From a virus, in IMG/VR virus record IMGVR_UViG_3300010430_000336, positions 1 to 30,697 of that record: a DNA stretch of 30,697 nucleotides, one strand, 5' to 3'. Positions 22,244 through 30,416 of this stretch are shown here, one piece after another (the first letter of the stretch is position 1; each line of letters opens with the position of its first letter). The notes beneath the pieces were generated by a model, which worked only from the letters and a program-made list of their open reading frames with translations, was not told the DNA's origin and made no database searches. Both the position numbers and the translations under genes were made by a program.

Positions 22244-22452
22244 TAGAATCTCCCTTGTAAAAATTGTCCGAATGCAGGATTAGCGTTCTTTACATTCGGT
22301 GCCCCAGAGATAGCTGTGCCAAGTGGTTTCATTTGAGACGTTTGTCCCGTAACCGCACCACTTACTTTGGGAGTCTGTTTATTTTTATTCGCAAGCATTT
22401 GGGAGGCTACTGTAGATCCACCTGCTATTACTGCTGACCATATTGCTGCCAT
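22243..22452 (-). CDS. small virion protein with hydrophobic N-terminal helix (69 aa)
   Basis: The ATG at 22452 has AGAGGTG upstream on the minus strand and is preferred over the in-frame start at 22494. It begins MAAIWSAVIAGGSTVASQML, an Ala/Gly/Ser-rich hydrophobic helix of the kind that opens podovirus internal proteins such as T7 gp14, followed by a polar Gln/Asn/Pro tail. It probably belongs to the ejection apparatus. Its stop abuts the next gene start. Confidence 0.6.
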   Translation of the reverse strand: MAAIWSAVIAGGSTVASQMLANKNKQTPKVSGAVTGQTSQMKPLGTAISGAPNVKNANPAFGQFLQGRF

Positions 22453-22462
22453 GATACACCTC

Positions 22463-23188
22463 TTACGTTGCTTGGGTCTGTCCGCCGAATCCACCGGTGA
22501 CTAGACCTTGATATTGACTTAACATATCCCATGGATTTTGTTGTCCAAAGTACCACTGGGCTAATTGATTATCTAGTTGTGCTTGTTCCCATGCTGATTG
22601 ATCTTGTCCCACAGCACCCTGTACTGAAGATGGCATGTTACCCATACTCCAAATAGATGGCGCTTGGCTAACTGCAAACTGAGCATTCTGGCTACCCGTC
22701 TTAAAGGCATCAGACATAATATCTGTAGCTTGATCAGCCATAATATTTTGTGCATTAGATGCTGCCATACCTTCAGCAACACCTTGTCTTGAACCACCAT
22801 ATTGACCCGCAGTAAGAGCATCCACTCCAATAGTAGGCATGATGTTACGATTAAAATCTTCCGTTACCTGTCTGTTAGCTTGACCAATTTGATTCTGTAC
22901 TAAAGGACTATTAGCTACATCAAGTGTCCCGATAAGATCACCGAATCCTTTAGTCGCTGTACCTGTCAAATCTTGACCAGCTGTATTAGCGTAATCTAAA
23001 GAACCCTGCCAACCTGCTTCGATGTTAGCATTCGGATCTACTTGTGTATTAGGAAGAGCTGCGCCTTTCGATGTCTCGAATTGGCTAGCTGCATTAGCAA
23101 ATATATCTTTAAGATACGGCTGTTGTGCCGCCCACGGAGTATTCGTTGTCTTAGAATTTCCGCCACCACTACTACCACCACCAGACAT
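22463..23188 (-). CDS. virion structural protein, Gly/Gln/Ala-rich (241 aa)
   Basis: AGAGGT precedes the ATG. N-terminus MSGGGSSGGGNSKTTNTPWA is flexible; the rest has repeated Asn/Gln/Ala helices and the segment YGGSRQGVAEGMAASNAQN, which recurs in marine podovirus structural proteins. No enzymatic motif. Its place between the GNAT-like gene and the ejection proteins suggests an internal or tail component. Confidence 0.6.
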   Translation of the reverse strand: MSGGGSSGGGNSKTTNTPWAAQQPYLKDIFANAASQFETSKGAALPNTQVDPNANIEAGWQGSLDYANTAGQDLTGTATKGFGDLIGTLDVANSPLVQNQIGQANRQVTEDFNRNIMPTIGVDALTAGQYGGSRQGVAEGMAASNAQNIMADQATDIMSDAFKTGSQNAQFAVSQAPSIWSMGNMPSSVQGAVGQDQSAWEQAQLDNQLAQWYFGQQNPWDMLSQYQGLVTGGFGGQTQAT

Positions 23189-23189
23189 G

Positions 23190-23603
23190 TTATACCTCTC
23201 TTACCACTACATTATAGTGATGATTAGCTTTGAAAGCTTCTGTTGCGATCTTAGCTGCGCCATCACGACACCAACATTCCATCGCGCTACAATCATTATC
23301 TTTCACAAATTGAATAAGAGCAGGCTCTACCTCTGACCAACGATCAACAGGAAGTCCACCCATAGTTACTAAGCGTATCGCACGCCGTCTGGGATAAGTG
23401 ATAAGCATAACAGTAAAGACGCCTATCAATTCCATACCATCGAATACACCGAGACAACCTTGCTCGCCTCTACTGATGCACTCTATAATATCTGCCACAG
23501 TATATTCCCCATCAGCCTGATCTATCGCCGACTCTAACATAGGGATAATTTCTTTATGTCGCTTACCTGCCTCAAATGCAGATAGCTTTTCTAACTTTAC
23601 CAT
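23190..23603 (-). CDS. GNAT-like protein at the podovirus internal-protein position (137 aa)
   Basis: The ATG at 23603 is chosen because the longer in-frame ATG at 23621 has no ribosome site; GGAG lies 13 bases before 23603. The pattern helix-strand-strand-helix, with CLGVFDGMELIGVFTVMLIT and a later AMECWCRDGAAKIATEAFKAN, resembles acetyltransferases of the GNAT fold. T7-like phages have a GNAT-like gp13 of similar size just before their internal virion proteins. The acetyl-CoA pyrophosphate loop is not clear, so enzyme activity is uncertain. It overlaps the previous stop as ATGGTAA. Confidence 0.55.
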   Translation of the reverse strand: MVKLEKLSAFEAGKRHKEIIPMLESAIDQADGEYTVADIIECISRGEQGCLGVFDGMELIGVFTVMLITYPRRRAIRLVTMGGLPVDRWSEVEPALIQFVKDNDCSAMECWCRDGAAKIATEAFKANHHYNVVVREV

Positions 23604-24307
23604 ACTAATCTTAATCTCCATGGCTGTGTTTGGTCAAAATTAAAACCACCTGATGCACTTCTACCAGAACAACTTGTCCCACTCACACCCTTGAGGCAGC
23701 CACCACCAGTAACAAAGTCTTCGGTAAAGTCAAAATAGTACGAGCCCCAACAAGAACGACATCTACCAACAATTAATCCGTTATGAAAATCCCATACTTG
23801 TATTAATGTTTGTTCCTCTAATACCTCAGAATCCCATTCATACATTTCGACACGAGCTAGTATACCTTCAGTTACATTACCTTCCCACACAAGTCTAAGG
23901 GATTCAAAATCACCTGCACCAAAACCTATTATATATGCACTTAAAATACGTCTGTCCCTAAAATAAACACCAGCACATTCTTCTTCAGTTCCTTCTTTAT
24001 AGATACCACCAGACAAAGGTTCTATACTACCTACCTCAGACCCAGGAGGTACAGGGTCACTGGTATTTGAATAAGCACTCCAATACCCGTTATGATTCGA
24101 TTCTGTTGGAAACTCTTCCGGTATTATCTTATAATTAGATTCTAAACCTTTACCCCTCAGATCATCGATAGTTATCTCTGCATCTGGGTCTGTTATACCT
24201 GCGAGGAGTCTTACCTCAGGGTCATTTAAAGATATAAGAGATCCTGGCCGACCTAGTAAATCAGCAACCATAGAAAGATCTATCGGACCAGTTAAAGGAA
24301 GAGGCAT
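23597..24307 (-). CDS. tail/fibre-associated structural protein with GPIDLSMV N-terminus (236 aa)
   Basis: The N-terminus, MPLPLTGPIDLSMVADLLGR then ISLNDPEVRLLAG and ITIDDLRGK, is the recurring short domain that opens many phage minor tail and fibre proteins. The remainder is beta-rich, with a Cys/Gly-rich end (RCRSCWGSYYF, CLKGVSGTSCSGR). It may be a host-binding domain held to the virion by the N-terminus. It lies 3 bases after another fibre gene. Confidence 0.65.
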   Translation of the reverse strand: MPLPLTGPIDLSMVADLLGRPGSLISLNDPEVRLLAGITDPDAEITIDDLRGKGLESNYKIIPEEFPTESNHNGYWSAYSNTSDPVPPGSEVGSIEPLSGGIYKEGTEEECAGVYFRDRRILSAYIIGFGAGDFESLRLVWEGNVTEGILARVEMYEWDSEVLEEQTLIQVWDFHNGLIVGRCRSCWGSYYFDFTEDFVTGGGCLKGVSGTSCSGRSASGGFNFDQTQPWRLRLVW

Positions 24308-24310
24308 TAC

Positions 24311-24739
24311 TTAACTCCCATCGAAGCCAGTTACGTTACCAGATGAGGTTACATTATCAGAATCGATAGTGGGAGCACTTACTGTGCCGCTGGCATTAAG
24401 ATCTATACAACTGATATTTTGATCTACTGTTAAAGCACCACCGATAGTTGAGCTGGCAGCAGTCACAATGGAGTCCGCCGTGATATCGTTAACAGTAATA
24501 TCCCCTCCAGTGACAGTCAATTTAGTTAACATCTCTGCTTCCAGCGCACCAAGACGATCTTCAATAGCCTGGAAACGAGCCTCTATTACAGAAGCATCTT
24601 CGCCCTCAAATCCTGTAAAGGTATTCTTAAGGACTTGTTTGATAAGACGAATATGATCATCACCTTCAGTTAAAGGGTCACTAACCGATGGTAATGATGG
24701 ATCAAGTTCATCTATTGTATTCGCTGTTTCTACTGGCAT
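24311..24739 (-). CDS. tail fibre-like protein (142 aa)
   Basis: Residues 10-41 carry the fibre N-terminal motif LPSVSDPLTEGDDHIRLIK followed by QVLKNTF, which is shared with the 361-residue protein at 27553-28638. A short heptad helix (IEARFQAIEDRLGALEAEML, about 52-71) suggests trimerisation. The C-terminal half is Ser/Thr/Ile/Asp repeats (ITVNDITADSIVTAASS) as in beta-helical shafts. The start ATG overlaps the previous gene's stop. It lacks a large receptor-binding head domain, so it may be a short shaft or adaptor fibre. Confidence 0.7.
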   Translation of the reverse strand: MPVETANTIDELDPSLPSVSDPLTEGDDHIRLIKQVLKNTFTGFEGEDASVIEARFQAIEDRLGALEAEMLTKLTVTGGDITVNDITADSIVTAASSTIGGALTVDQNISCIDLNASGTVSAPTIDSDNVTSSGNVTGFDGS

Positions 24740-24999
24740 TATCTATCTCCATCTCTATGACGGTCTGCTTGCCGGTTAATAGCTTCAGCAAGACTCTGAT
24801 TAGTTTTACTGAAATGTAAAATCGTTTCATTCGTTTCTGCATGGCGCTTTATATCTGATTCGCGCCATTCATCACGTTCACTTTTATGTTCGTTTCTGAC
24901 TGCTTTCATATCTTCTAAAAACCATCTGATTAGAAAGAAGAGCGCAGCAATCACGACACCTGCTAACCCAAAATCTTGAAACATGGAATAGTCCATCAT
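24739..24999 (-). CDS. single-pass membrane protein with charged coil, lysis-block candidate (86 aa)
   Basis: GAGGA upstream. Residues 11-28 form one membrane segment (GLAGVVIAALFFLIRWF), followed by a long charged helix (DMKAVRNEHKSERDEW, then ETILHFSKTNQSL). This layout is that of an inner-membrane spanin (Rz-like) or of a small holin. It directly follows a two-segment membrane protein and an endolysin. No Rz1-like lipoprotein was found inside it. Confidence 0.6.
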   Translation of the reverse strand: MMDYSMFQDFGLAGVVIAALFFLIRWFLEDMKAVRNEHKSERDEWRESDIKRHAETNETILHFSKTNQSLAEAINRQADRHRDGDR

Positions 25000-25248
25000 T
25001 TAGTCCTCTTTATGTTTCTGATACAGTCGCATAAAGAGAATCCATAAAGCAGTAACCAAGCCAGTGACAGATGTAACATCAATCGCTTCGATACCGCCTA
25101 TCGTATATTGATCATAAATAGCAACGGCACTGGCAATTAATCCCATTGCGCTTGCTTCCTTGATCCCCGTCTTAGGTTTCGATTTAATCTTGGATATTAT
25201 TTTTATTAATATCTCAAGACCTAGTTTTATTGCTAATGGATTTGCCAT
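25000..25248 (-). CDS. holin-like small membrane protein (82 aa)
   Basis: Two hydrophobic segments, about 34-48 (AMGLIASAVAIY) and 59-76 (TSVTGLVTALWILFMRLY), with a basic N-terminus and a charged tail KHKED. Size, topology and position 3 bases after the endolysin gene fit a holin, which would open the inner membrane for the lysin. No family motif is recognised; holins are too diverse for a firm call. Confidence 0.6.
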   Translation of the reverse strand: MANPLAIKLGLEILIKIISKIKSKPKTGIKEASAMGLIASAVAIYDQYTIGGIEAIDVTSVTGLVTALWILFMRLYQKHKED

Positions 25249-25251
25249 GAA

Positions 25252-25551
25252 TCACCTCGGATCGTATTCTACATGAATGTGACTTGAATGAGATACAACA
25301 TCATAATCATCCCCAAGTTCCGTTTGTAATGTATCTACAGCATACATCTTTGAAGCCTCATCAAAATAACGACTTCTAAGATCAAGTGCATATCCATAAT
25401 AGTGTAAACTTCCGGCAGAATGTGCACCTTCAAGACCAGCAGTAATAACAAGCTCTTCGCCTAAATCTTTCCAGATTTTATCCGCAGCAACGAGAGCTTT
25501 TCGCATCTCGATTTGCAGACCTGCTATTATAACTCCATCTTTGATTTGCAT
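25252..25551 (-). CDS. endolysin, peptidase M15-like (99 aa)
   Basis: The ATG at 25551 follows GGGA; the longer in-frame start at 25587 lies inside the promoter and is rejected. The M15 zinc-peptidase signature is complete: S48-L-H50-YYG-Y-A-L-D57 and H91-I-H93-VEYD. It should cleave the peptide cross-links of peptidoglycan. At 99 residues it is a bare catalytic domain without a wall-binding module or signal peptide, so release needs a holin, probably one of the membrane proteins that follow. It is the first gene after the lysis promoter. Confidence 0.85.
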   Translation of the reverse strand: MQIKDGVIIAGLQIEMRKALVAADKIWKDLGEELVITAGLEGAHSAGSLHYYGYALDLRSRYFDEASKMYAVDTLQTELGDDYDVVSHSSHIHVEYDPR

Positions 25552-25585
25552 TTTTCTGTCCCGTTTATTTGTATCACCTAAAAAC

Positions 25586-25614
25586 ACTATAACAAATTAG
25601 GCGATCAAAGTCAA
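25586..25614 (-). promoter_or_regulatory. sigma70-type promoter for the lysis genes (minus strand)
   Basis: On the minus strand TTGACT (25614-25609), 17-base spacer, TATAGT (25591-25586). It begins 3 bases after the stop of the phospholipase-like gene, and the predicted start is near 25579, about 28 bases before the endolysin ATG. It would give the lysis and downstream virion genes a transcript independent of the upstream tail operon. Confidence 0.7.
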
Positions 25615-25616
25615 TA

Positions 25617-25994
25617 CTATCTCTTATCTTTTTCAAGACGTATATGGTTGAGGGCTTTCGCTTTTGAGTAAGGTTCTCCGTATCTAAAATAAAACCTACC
25701 AAAGATAAGTACTGCTAAAAAATATGGAAGTATAAGAAGAGTGCCGATTACAGCATTAATCAAATTCCGAGTGGCATCCCTCAATAATGCTGCCCCGAAT
25801 TTAAGGTCACACTGTAACCGACGTTTTTCATCACCACCAACTAGATAACCCCAATCATGTTTATCACATTGAGCTTCAAACATCCAAGAGAACATTAGAG
25901 TCTTTAACCACTCTGGCATACTATTTGTCCCGCATCCATTACTGATACGTTTCTTTTCGTTATCTGTCAGTTCGCTAAATCTAGGATAGTTCAT
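25617..25994 (-). CDS. phospholipase A2-like protein with C-terminal membrane segment (125 aa)
   Basis: AAGGTG precedes the ATG. The sequence NGCGTN (19-24), then FEAQCDKHDWGYLVGG (39-54) and D63, follows the phospholipase A2 pattern: Cys followed by the catalytic His-Asp pair (H46-D47), a nearby Tyr and a second Asp. Residues 80-103 form a strong membrane helix (INAVIGTLLILPYFLAVLIF) followed by a basic tail. Membrane-anchored phospholipid hydrolysis next to endolysin and holin-like genes suggests a part in lysis or envelope disruption. The usual calcium-loop glycines are not clear, so activity is inferred. Confidence 0.65.
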   Translation of the reverse strand: MNYPRFSELTDNEKKRISNGCGTNSMPEWLKTLMFSWMFEAQCDKHDWGYLVGGDEKRRLQCDLKFGAALLRDATRNLINAVIGTLLILPYFLAVLIFGRFYFRYGEPYSKAKALNHIRLEKDKR

Positions 25995-26011
25995 AAATCA
26001 CCTTCTTATTT

Positions 26012-26659
26012 TTAGACTACATCTAATGAGCCTGCATTATTCCATATATCTCCTGAAGCTAATCCAGCAGCAGAAGTAGGTAGGTTACCGATATTTAAAG
26101 TACCAGTACCAGCAGAGTTCAAATTAATCGAGCGGTTATTACTACCATCTTCAGTAAGCGTAATAACGGCATTATTACCAACAATCGCCTCATAAGAAGC
26201 TGTACCTGTTACTGGGTCAAACTTATAGAAAGTGGCGGCTTCATTAGCTGCACCTAGATGAGTAACACCGCTAACAAACCAGCCATGCTCTGTATCACCA
26301 GTAATCATATCCAAGACGTTAAAGCCTATCTTATGTGAACCAGCTAAGACTGTATTAACACCTTGAGTAATAGTTGATCCAGAAGTATAGAGTATCTTCA
26401 TAAGATGATAGGTAGTGGTAGCTCCAACTTGCTGACCACCTACAGTAATCGTTACTCCTGATGGTGCGCCTGTTGTCCATGTAGTAGGATTAGAGGTATC
26501 TAAACCACTACCTGTGAAATTAACAATCGGATTAACTGGATCAGTAGCATCAACAGATATATCTGTACCACCTTGCACAGAATCTACTTGACCACCACCG
26601 CCACCACCACCAGCAGGCGATCCTAAAAGAACTGGGATTATAGGGGCTTTAATAGTCAT
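26012..26659 (-). CDS. tail fibre-like structural protein (215 aa)
   Basis: Begins MTIKAPIIPVLLGS, then a run of glycines (about 17-23) and QVDSVQGGTDISVDATDPVN, a beta repeat common in phage fibre and baseplate proteins. The end, NIGNLPTSAAGLASGDIWNN, is the conserved closing segment (LPTSxAGLxSGxxW) of such proteins. Beta-rich throughout with no catalytic motif. Role: part of the host-contact apparatus. Confidence 0.7.
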   Translation of the reverse strand: MTIKAPIIPVLLGSPAGGGGGGGQVDSVQGGTDISVDATDPVNPIVNFTGSGLDTSNPTTWTTGAPSGVTITVGGQQVGATTTYHLMKILYTSGSTITQGVNTVLAGSHKIGFNVLDMITGDTEHGWFVSGVTHLGAANEAATFYKFDPVTGTASYEAIVGNNAVITLTEDGSNNRSINLNSAGTGTLNIGNLPTSAAGLASGDIWNNAGSLDVV

Positions 26660-26661
26660 GA

Positions 26662-26940
26662 CTAGTACCTCGCACTGGTTATAGACGCAAAGACACTACC
26701 TGTCAATTGCTCTACGATAATCTTTGTGTACCCTACTCCATAAATATTCTGAGGCATCATTGGTACAGTACCTCCAGACACTATAAGGATAGGATCGTTA
26801 TCTTGATGGACAGCATAGATGTTAGCTGTACCACTTCCTGTAAGAGCAACGGTAGTAACTCTGTCTCGTATCAAACCCGCTGGTTCAAATTCAAGAGGAA
26901 TTCCGTTAACTACTTCTACTTTTGGTTGTACACTTGACAT
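26662..26940 (-). CDS. small beta-rich structural protein (92 aa)
   Basis: GGGAG lies before the ATG. Composed of short strands (TTVALTGSGTANIYAVHQ, DPILIVSGGTVP, YTKIIVEQLTGSVFASI) typical of small virion decoration or fibre-tip proteins. No known family. It lies 2 bases upstream of the fibre-like gene and is surely co-transcribed with it. Confidence 0.6.
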   Translation of the reverse strand: MSSVQPKVEVVNGIPLEFEPAGLIRDRVTTVALTGSGTANIYAVHQDNDPILIVSGGTVPMMPQNIYGVGYTKIIVEQLTGSVFASITSARY

Positions 26941-26971
26941 AATAATCTCCCGATATTATATTAGTTAATTC

Positions 26972-27541
26972 TTATCTATTATCAATAACAGCATCTACAG
27001 CTGCTTCATCTACAGCATTTTTAACAGATACCTTTAATGCTCGACCTGACTGTATGTGTCCTATCTTTACACCAACACCAGTAGCAAAGAAATCTTGTAT
27101 AGCTTGAGCATCTGGTAAAGAGTACTCTCCGTCATCCTTTGTTGACACATCAAAAGGATAAGTTAATATAGCATTCTGTTCTGATATCTTTAAACCTATC
27201 CAATTAATCTGAGCCAACTCTGATAAACTAAATTGAACACTATCATAGGTAAAACCTTCGTCAATAAGTTCACTTGTTCTAGCATCAATAGCAGCACAAG
27301 CAGACATCTTACATTGGTCTAGAGAAGATATTGAAGGAGGGAGTACATGATTCGTAACTAAATCATTAAGTATAGTTTCATCCCCTGCACTCAGTGCATC
27401 ATCCATAAAAATACCTAATACAAATAACTCATCTGTATAAGTTATATGGGATAGATGCGTAACAATAGCTGAGGCTTTGATCTCAGATTCCAATTGTTTT
27501 GGATTTACTTCTTGTGTATATGTATATTTAGTTATAGTCAT
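26972..27541 (-). CDS. DUF4376-like fibre-associated protein (189 aa)
   Basis: AAAGGAA precedes the ATG. The C-terminal region from about residue 83, AAIDARTSELIDEGFTYDSV then QFSLSELAQINWIGL, matches the pattern of DUF4376 domains in phage tail-fibre assembly or tail proteins (T/S-rich helix, GFxYD, FSLsxxaQxN). The N-terminal half is beta-rich and not recognised. It probably binds or helps fold the adjacent 361-residue fibre protein. Confidence 0.65.
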   Translation of the reverse strand: MTITKYTYTQEVNPKQLESEIKASAIVTHLSHITYTDELFVLGIFMDDALSAGDETILNDLVTNHVLPPSISSLDQCKMSACAAIDARTSELIDEGFTYDSVQFSLSELAQINWIGLKISEQNAILTYPFDVSTKDDGEYSLPDAQAIQDFFATGVGVKIGHIQSGRALKVSVKNAVDEAAVDAVIDNR

Positions 27542-27552
27542 GATTAGTTCCT

Positions 27553-28638
27553 TTACGATACTCTTACTACTGTCATTGTTCTGCGATACATTGTTGCATC
27601 GTTTGCTACACTACCCCACTCCATTCCTATTTCATCCGTAGTCCCGTTACATGTTATAAAGGTAGAGGTAAACATACCATGCCTAAGATCCTTTTTAGTA
27701 CGATAATCTCTAATACTATTAGTATCAGAAATACCGTTTTTAGTGAATCTAATACGTACCTGTATGTTATCATTAGAATGTTCATAGGTAGACGAAAATG
27801 TTACAAAATAAGTCCCAGCTTCAGTTGGTATATAATCCATATTAACGATAGGAGTATAACCAGGAATACCTCCAATGATTGTCTCATTAGCCGATTGGTG
27901 TAATACAAAGGGACTTAGTATTCTTACTTGTGTAATATCAATATCAATATCAGGATTACTTACTGTAGATAAAGCTAAATTATTTCTATCAAATCCAACA
28001 ACAGCACCACCTGTTACCAAATTAGCTCTTTCACCGCTAGTTATAATCTGACCAGAACCCGCATTGGTTACATCATTCATACTTGTCACAGATACAAGGC
28101 CAAGTATATCCTGAATAAAGGTTGGCTTCCATGTCCCATTAGGGCGAGTAGGAGCAGTATCTGTTGCATCCCAAAAGAGAATCTTTTTATCAGCAATACC
28201 ACCGTTGCTAAAGTCACTCCAACGATCAATAGATAATTGATTGAACATAGTCCTGAAATCTATATCAAGAAAATCCCCATTAGACTTATTCTTTCCATAG
28301 AGGTACGCCCATTTAAAATCATTATAAGCAGCCGTTACCCCGAGTTGGTCTTTATTAACATCTGTACCCCATATAACATAACGATCTAAAGATTGATTAT
28401 AAGTAGCATCCAAAGCCGCCTGCACATTAGCACCTGGAGCTACACCACTATACGTCACACTAGAAGCAGCAATAGAGCTACTTGTTGTAATTACATCATT
28501 CCAATCTATTACATTAGGAATATTTGTAAAAGTATTCTGAAGTGCTGCTTTTATCTCACGTAAATGATCGGGACCTTCTATAAGAGGCTCACTCTGAATA
28601 GGTTCAGCAGGATTAAGTGTATTTACATATATAGTCAT
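27553..28638 (-). CDS. tail fibre / receptor-binding candidate (361 aa)
   Basis: The N-terminus NTLNPAEPIQSEPLIEGPDH then LREIKAALQNTF is the virion-binding motif also present at the start of the 142-residue fibre. The middle has WDATDTAPTRPNGTWKPTF, a segment seen in fibre proteins. The last about 110 residues are alternating strands (TEAGTYFVTFSSTYEHSN, VRIRFTKNGISD, RRTMTVVRVS) in the order of a C1q/TNF-like jelly roll, a common receptor-binding tip. Long enough for a trimeric fibre. Host-range determinant by inference. Confidence 0.75.
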   Translation of the reverse strand: MTIYVNTLNPAEPIQSEPLIEGPDHLREIKAALQNTFTNIPNVIDWNDVITTSSSIAASSVTYSGVAPGANVQAALDATYNQSLDRYVIWGTDVNKDQLGVTAAYNDFKWAYLYGKNKSNGDFLDIDFRTMFNQLSIDRWSDFSNGGIADKKILFWDATDTAPTRPNGTWKPTFIQDILGLVSVTSMNDVTNAGSGQIITSGERANLVTGGAVVGFDRNNLALSTVSNPDIDIDITQVRILSPFVLHQSANETIIGGIPGYTPIVNMDYIPTEAGTYFVTFSSTYEHSNDNIQVRIRFTKNGISDTNSIRDYRTKKDLRHGMFTSTFITCNGTTDEIGMEWGSVANDATMYRRTMTVVRVS

Positions 28639-28647
28639 AATAATATC

Positions 28648-28830
28648 CTATGGCTCTAAAGCCTCTACTCGAGCTTCTAACTCCAATAGAGATTCTTGTA
28701 TTAATAAAGTAGCTGCACTAATACGTCTAAGTTCTTCTAACATCCACACAGTCTCTATAGTAGAGGTAGGTGGATCAATTGGAACATACACATGGTTACG
28801 TGCTTCTATATCTGTCGCTGTAACAGTCAT
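28648..28830 (-). CDS. short helical protein (60 aa)
   Basis: The ATG overlaps the previous stop by 4 bases. First 25 residues are extended (YVPIDPPTSTIETVWML); the rest is one amphipathic helix with heptad leucines (LLIQESLLELEARVEALEP), which could trimerise. It lies between the tail accessory protein and the large fibre. Possibly a fibre chaperone or adaptor; function unknown. Confidence 0.6.
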   Translation of the reverse strand: MTVTATDIEARNHVYVPIDPPTSTIETVWMLEELRRISAATLLIQESLLELEARVEALEP

Positions 28831-30416
28831 ACATACACTCCCACTTCTTGAAACTTCAAGACGTATTTCTCTAAAAGAAAATCATATTTATCATCAGTCT
28901 CAAAACGTACTGATATATATTTTCCTTGTGTAAACGGTGTGATAAATCTATCTACAGCAGGGTCAAATACAAACGGACCTTCCCATATAATTTCATCATC
29001 ATAATCATCTTGACCACCTAAATAGATATCTATAGTACCACCTTCAAGACGAATAGTTGGCCACAACTCTACAATAAGTTTATGGCTATTAGGGTCTGCA
29101 AGTGGTCTACCAAAACGATCTGTTGTTTCGAAACTAATGGCATCACGTTGCACCCTGGAATAAAATTGTTCACCCTGTCTTTCCATTACATTATGACAAG
29201 CATGAATGATTCTTGTCGCATCAGTATACAGAACTACAGCATCCATAGCAGGATCAAAATACTCATTCCATCCTGTACTCTGCGCACCCCATCCACCAGC
29301 AGGCGGGTTAGTCCATGTAATAAGATCAAGAGGTTTTTGATAACCTGTAGCACCACAAGTAGCTGGAGTACAGTCTCTATCACCCCATGCACCTGTTTCC
29401 CAATTCCAGATTAATATCTGAGTAGGATACCTTTCATCATCATCTTTAGTAGAGAAGAAAACCCATATCTCTTGCTGGCTCTCATTCACCTGTACAAAAG
29501 TATCGGTATAGAAATCACTATTCAGTTTTTCTTGGAAGAAACGTCTAACCTTATCATTACCAACTGATTCCCAAGTAACACCATTATGTACTATAAAGTC
29601 ATTAGTAGTTACCACAAAGTGATAGTTCTTAAAAGATGCTATACAGTCAGTAGCTAACACACCAAAATCATCAAACTTAAGATCAAACTTAAAGACACTA
29701 TTACCACCAACAAACTGCATTGTGTATACAGAAGAGTTCTTATAGATATAATTAACATTGCCCAAAGCTTTGCAATCTATAAGTGTACCCGCAGTTTCTG
29801 CCAATACATTATCACCAGCTAAAGACCCTGCAGCCACAGGATCCCACGTTGGAGGTACACTTCCTGGGTCAGCAGCCGTACTCCACCTTAGATAATTAGG
29901 ATCACGATTAACCCCACTAGGAGGTATCGCACCTAACGCTACTAAGAAGTTACCAAAAGATCGTAAAGTAGTAAACCTATCTGTAGGTAAAAGACCTGGA
30001 AGATCTTGTATGTCGTTACCAGTATCACCATCCCAAAACTTAGGAGGACTTGATGGATGATTAAATACAGGTAAATTATTCATCATAGTACCTGTAATCT
30101 TTTCATTATCAGTAGCCACCCATGTAGCAACCTGTGTCAAATCATAGTTAACATTAGCTATAGAAGCATATACCTCACTAATCCCGATAGATAATACTGA
30201 CCAAGCCAACTCTGTACGAGCACTTGTCAACATATAGAAGGGAATCATTGGTATAGCTACTGCAAGGTAATCTAACTCACCCCATGCTCTTTCAACACCA
30301 TTCTTAGTAAACCTGACATTATCACCACCAGACCAAGCTTCTACAGGAATAGTATCAGGAGACTCATCTAAGATAAGCCCCACTCTACCTAATTCTGAAA
30401 CCGGATATCTAGCCAT
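28827..30416 (-). CDS. P22 gp10-like tail accessory / DNA stabilisation protein (529 aa)
   Basis: The N-terminus PVSELGRVGLILDESPDTIP then VEAWSGGDNVRF is the opening seen in many podovirus proteins annotated as packaged-DNA stabilisation or tail nozzle (P22 gp10-like). Beta-rich throughout, with motifs such as TLRSFGNFLVALGA, YIYKNSSVYTMQFVGG and EIWVFFSTKDDDERYPTQIL that suggest a propeller-like repeat. Length fits this class. The adaptor gene immediately upstream supports a head-tail connector role: closing the tail channel and holding the fibres. It starts in a TAATG overlap. Confidence 0.75.
   Translation of the reverse strand: MARYPVSELGRVGLILDESPDTIPVEAWSGGDNVRFTKNGVERAWGELDYLAVAIPMIPFYMLTSARTELAWSVLSIGISEVYASIANVNYDLTQVATWVATDNEKITGTMMNNLPVFNHPSSPPKFWDGDTGNDIQDLPGLLPTDRFTTLRSFGNFLVALGAIPPSGVNRDPNYLRWSTAADPGSVPPTWDPVAAGSLAGDNVLAETAGTLIDCKALGNVNYIYKNSSVYTMQFVGGNSVFKFDLKFDDFGVLATDCIASFKNYHFVVTTNDFIVHNGVTWESVGNDKVRRFFQEKLNSDFYTDTFVQVNESQQEIWVFFSTKDDDERYPTQILIWNWETGAWGDRDCTPATCGATGYQKPLDLITWTNPPAGGWGAQSTGWNEYFDPAMDAVVLYTDATRIIHACHNVMERQGEQFYSRVQRDAISFETTDRFGRPLADPNSHKLIVELWPTIRLEGGTIDIYLGGQDDYDDEIIWEGPFVFDPAVDRFITPFTQGKYISVRFETDDKYDFLLEKYVLKFQEVGVYV

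Noticed and set aside
25189-25254. Rz1-like lipoprotein nested in the lysis genes
   Set aside because: No lipobox-containing frame was found in or after the membrane protein genes.
26954-26984. Minus-strand TTGATA / TATAAT pair upstream of the 92-residue gene
   Set aside because: The spacer is 19 bases, and the AT-rich gap between co-oriented genes makes a chance TATAAT likely.
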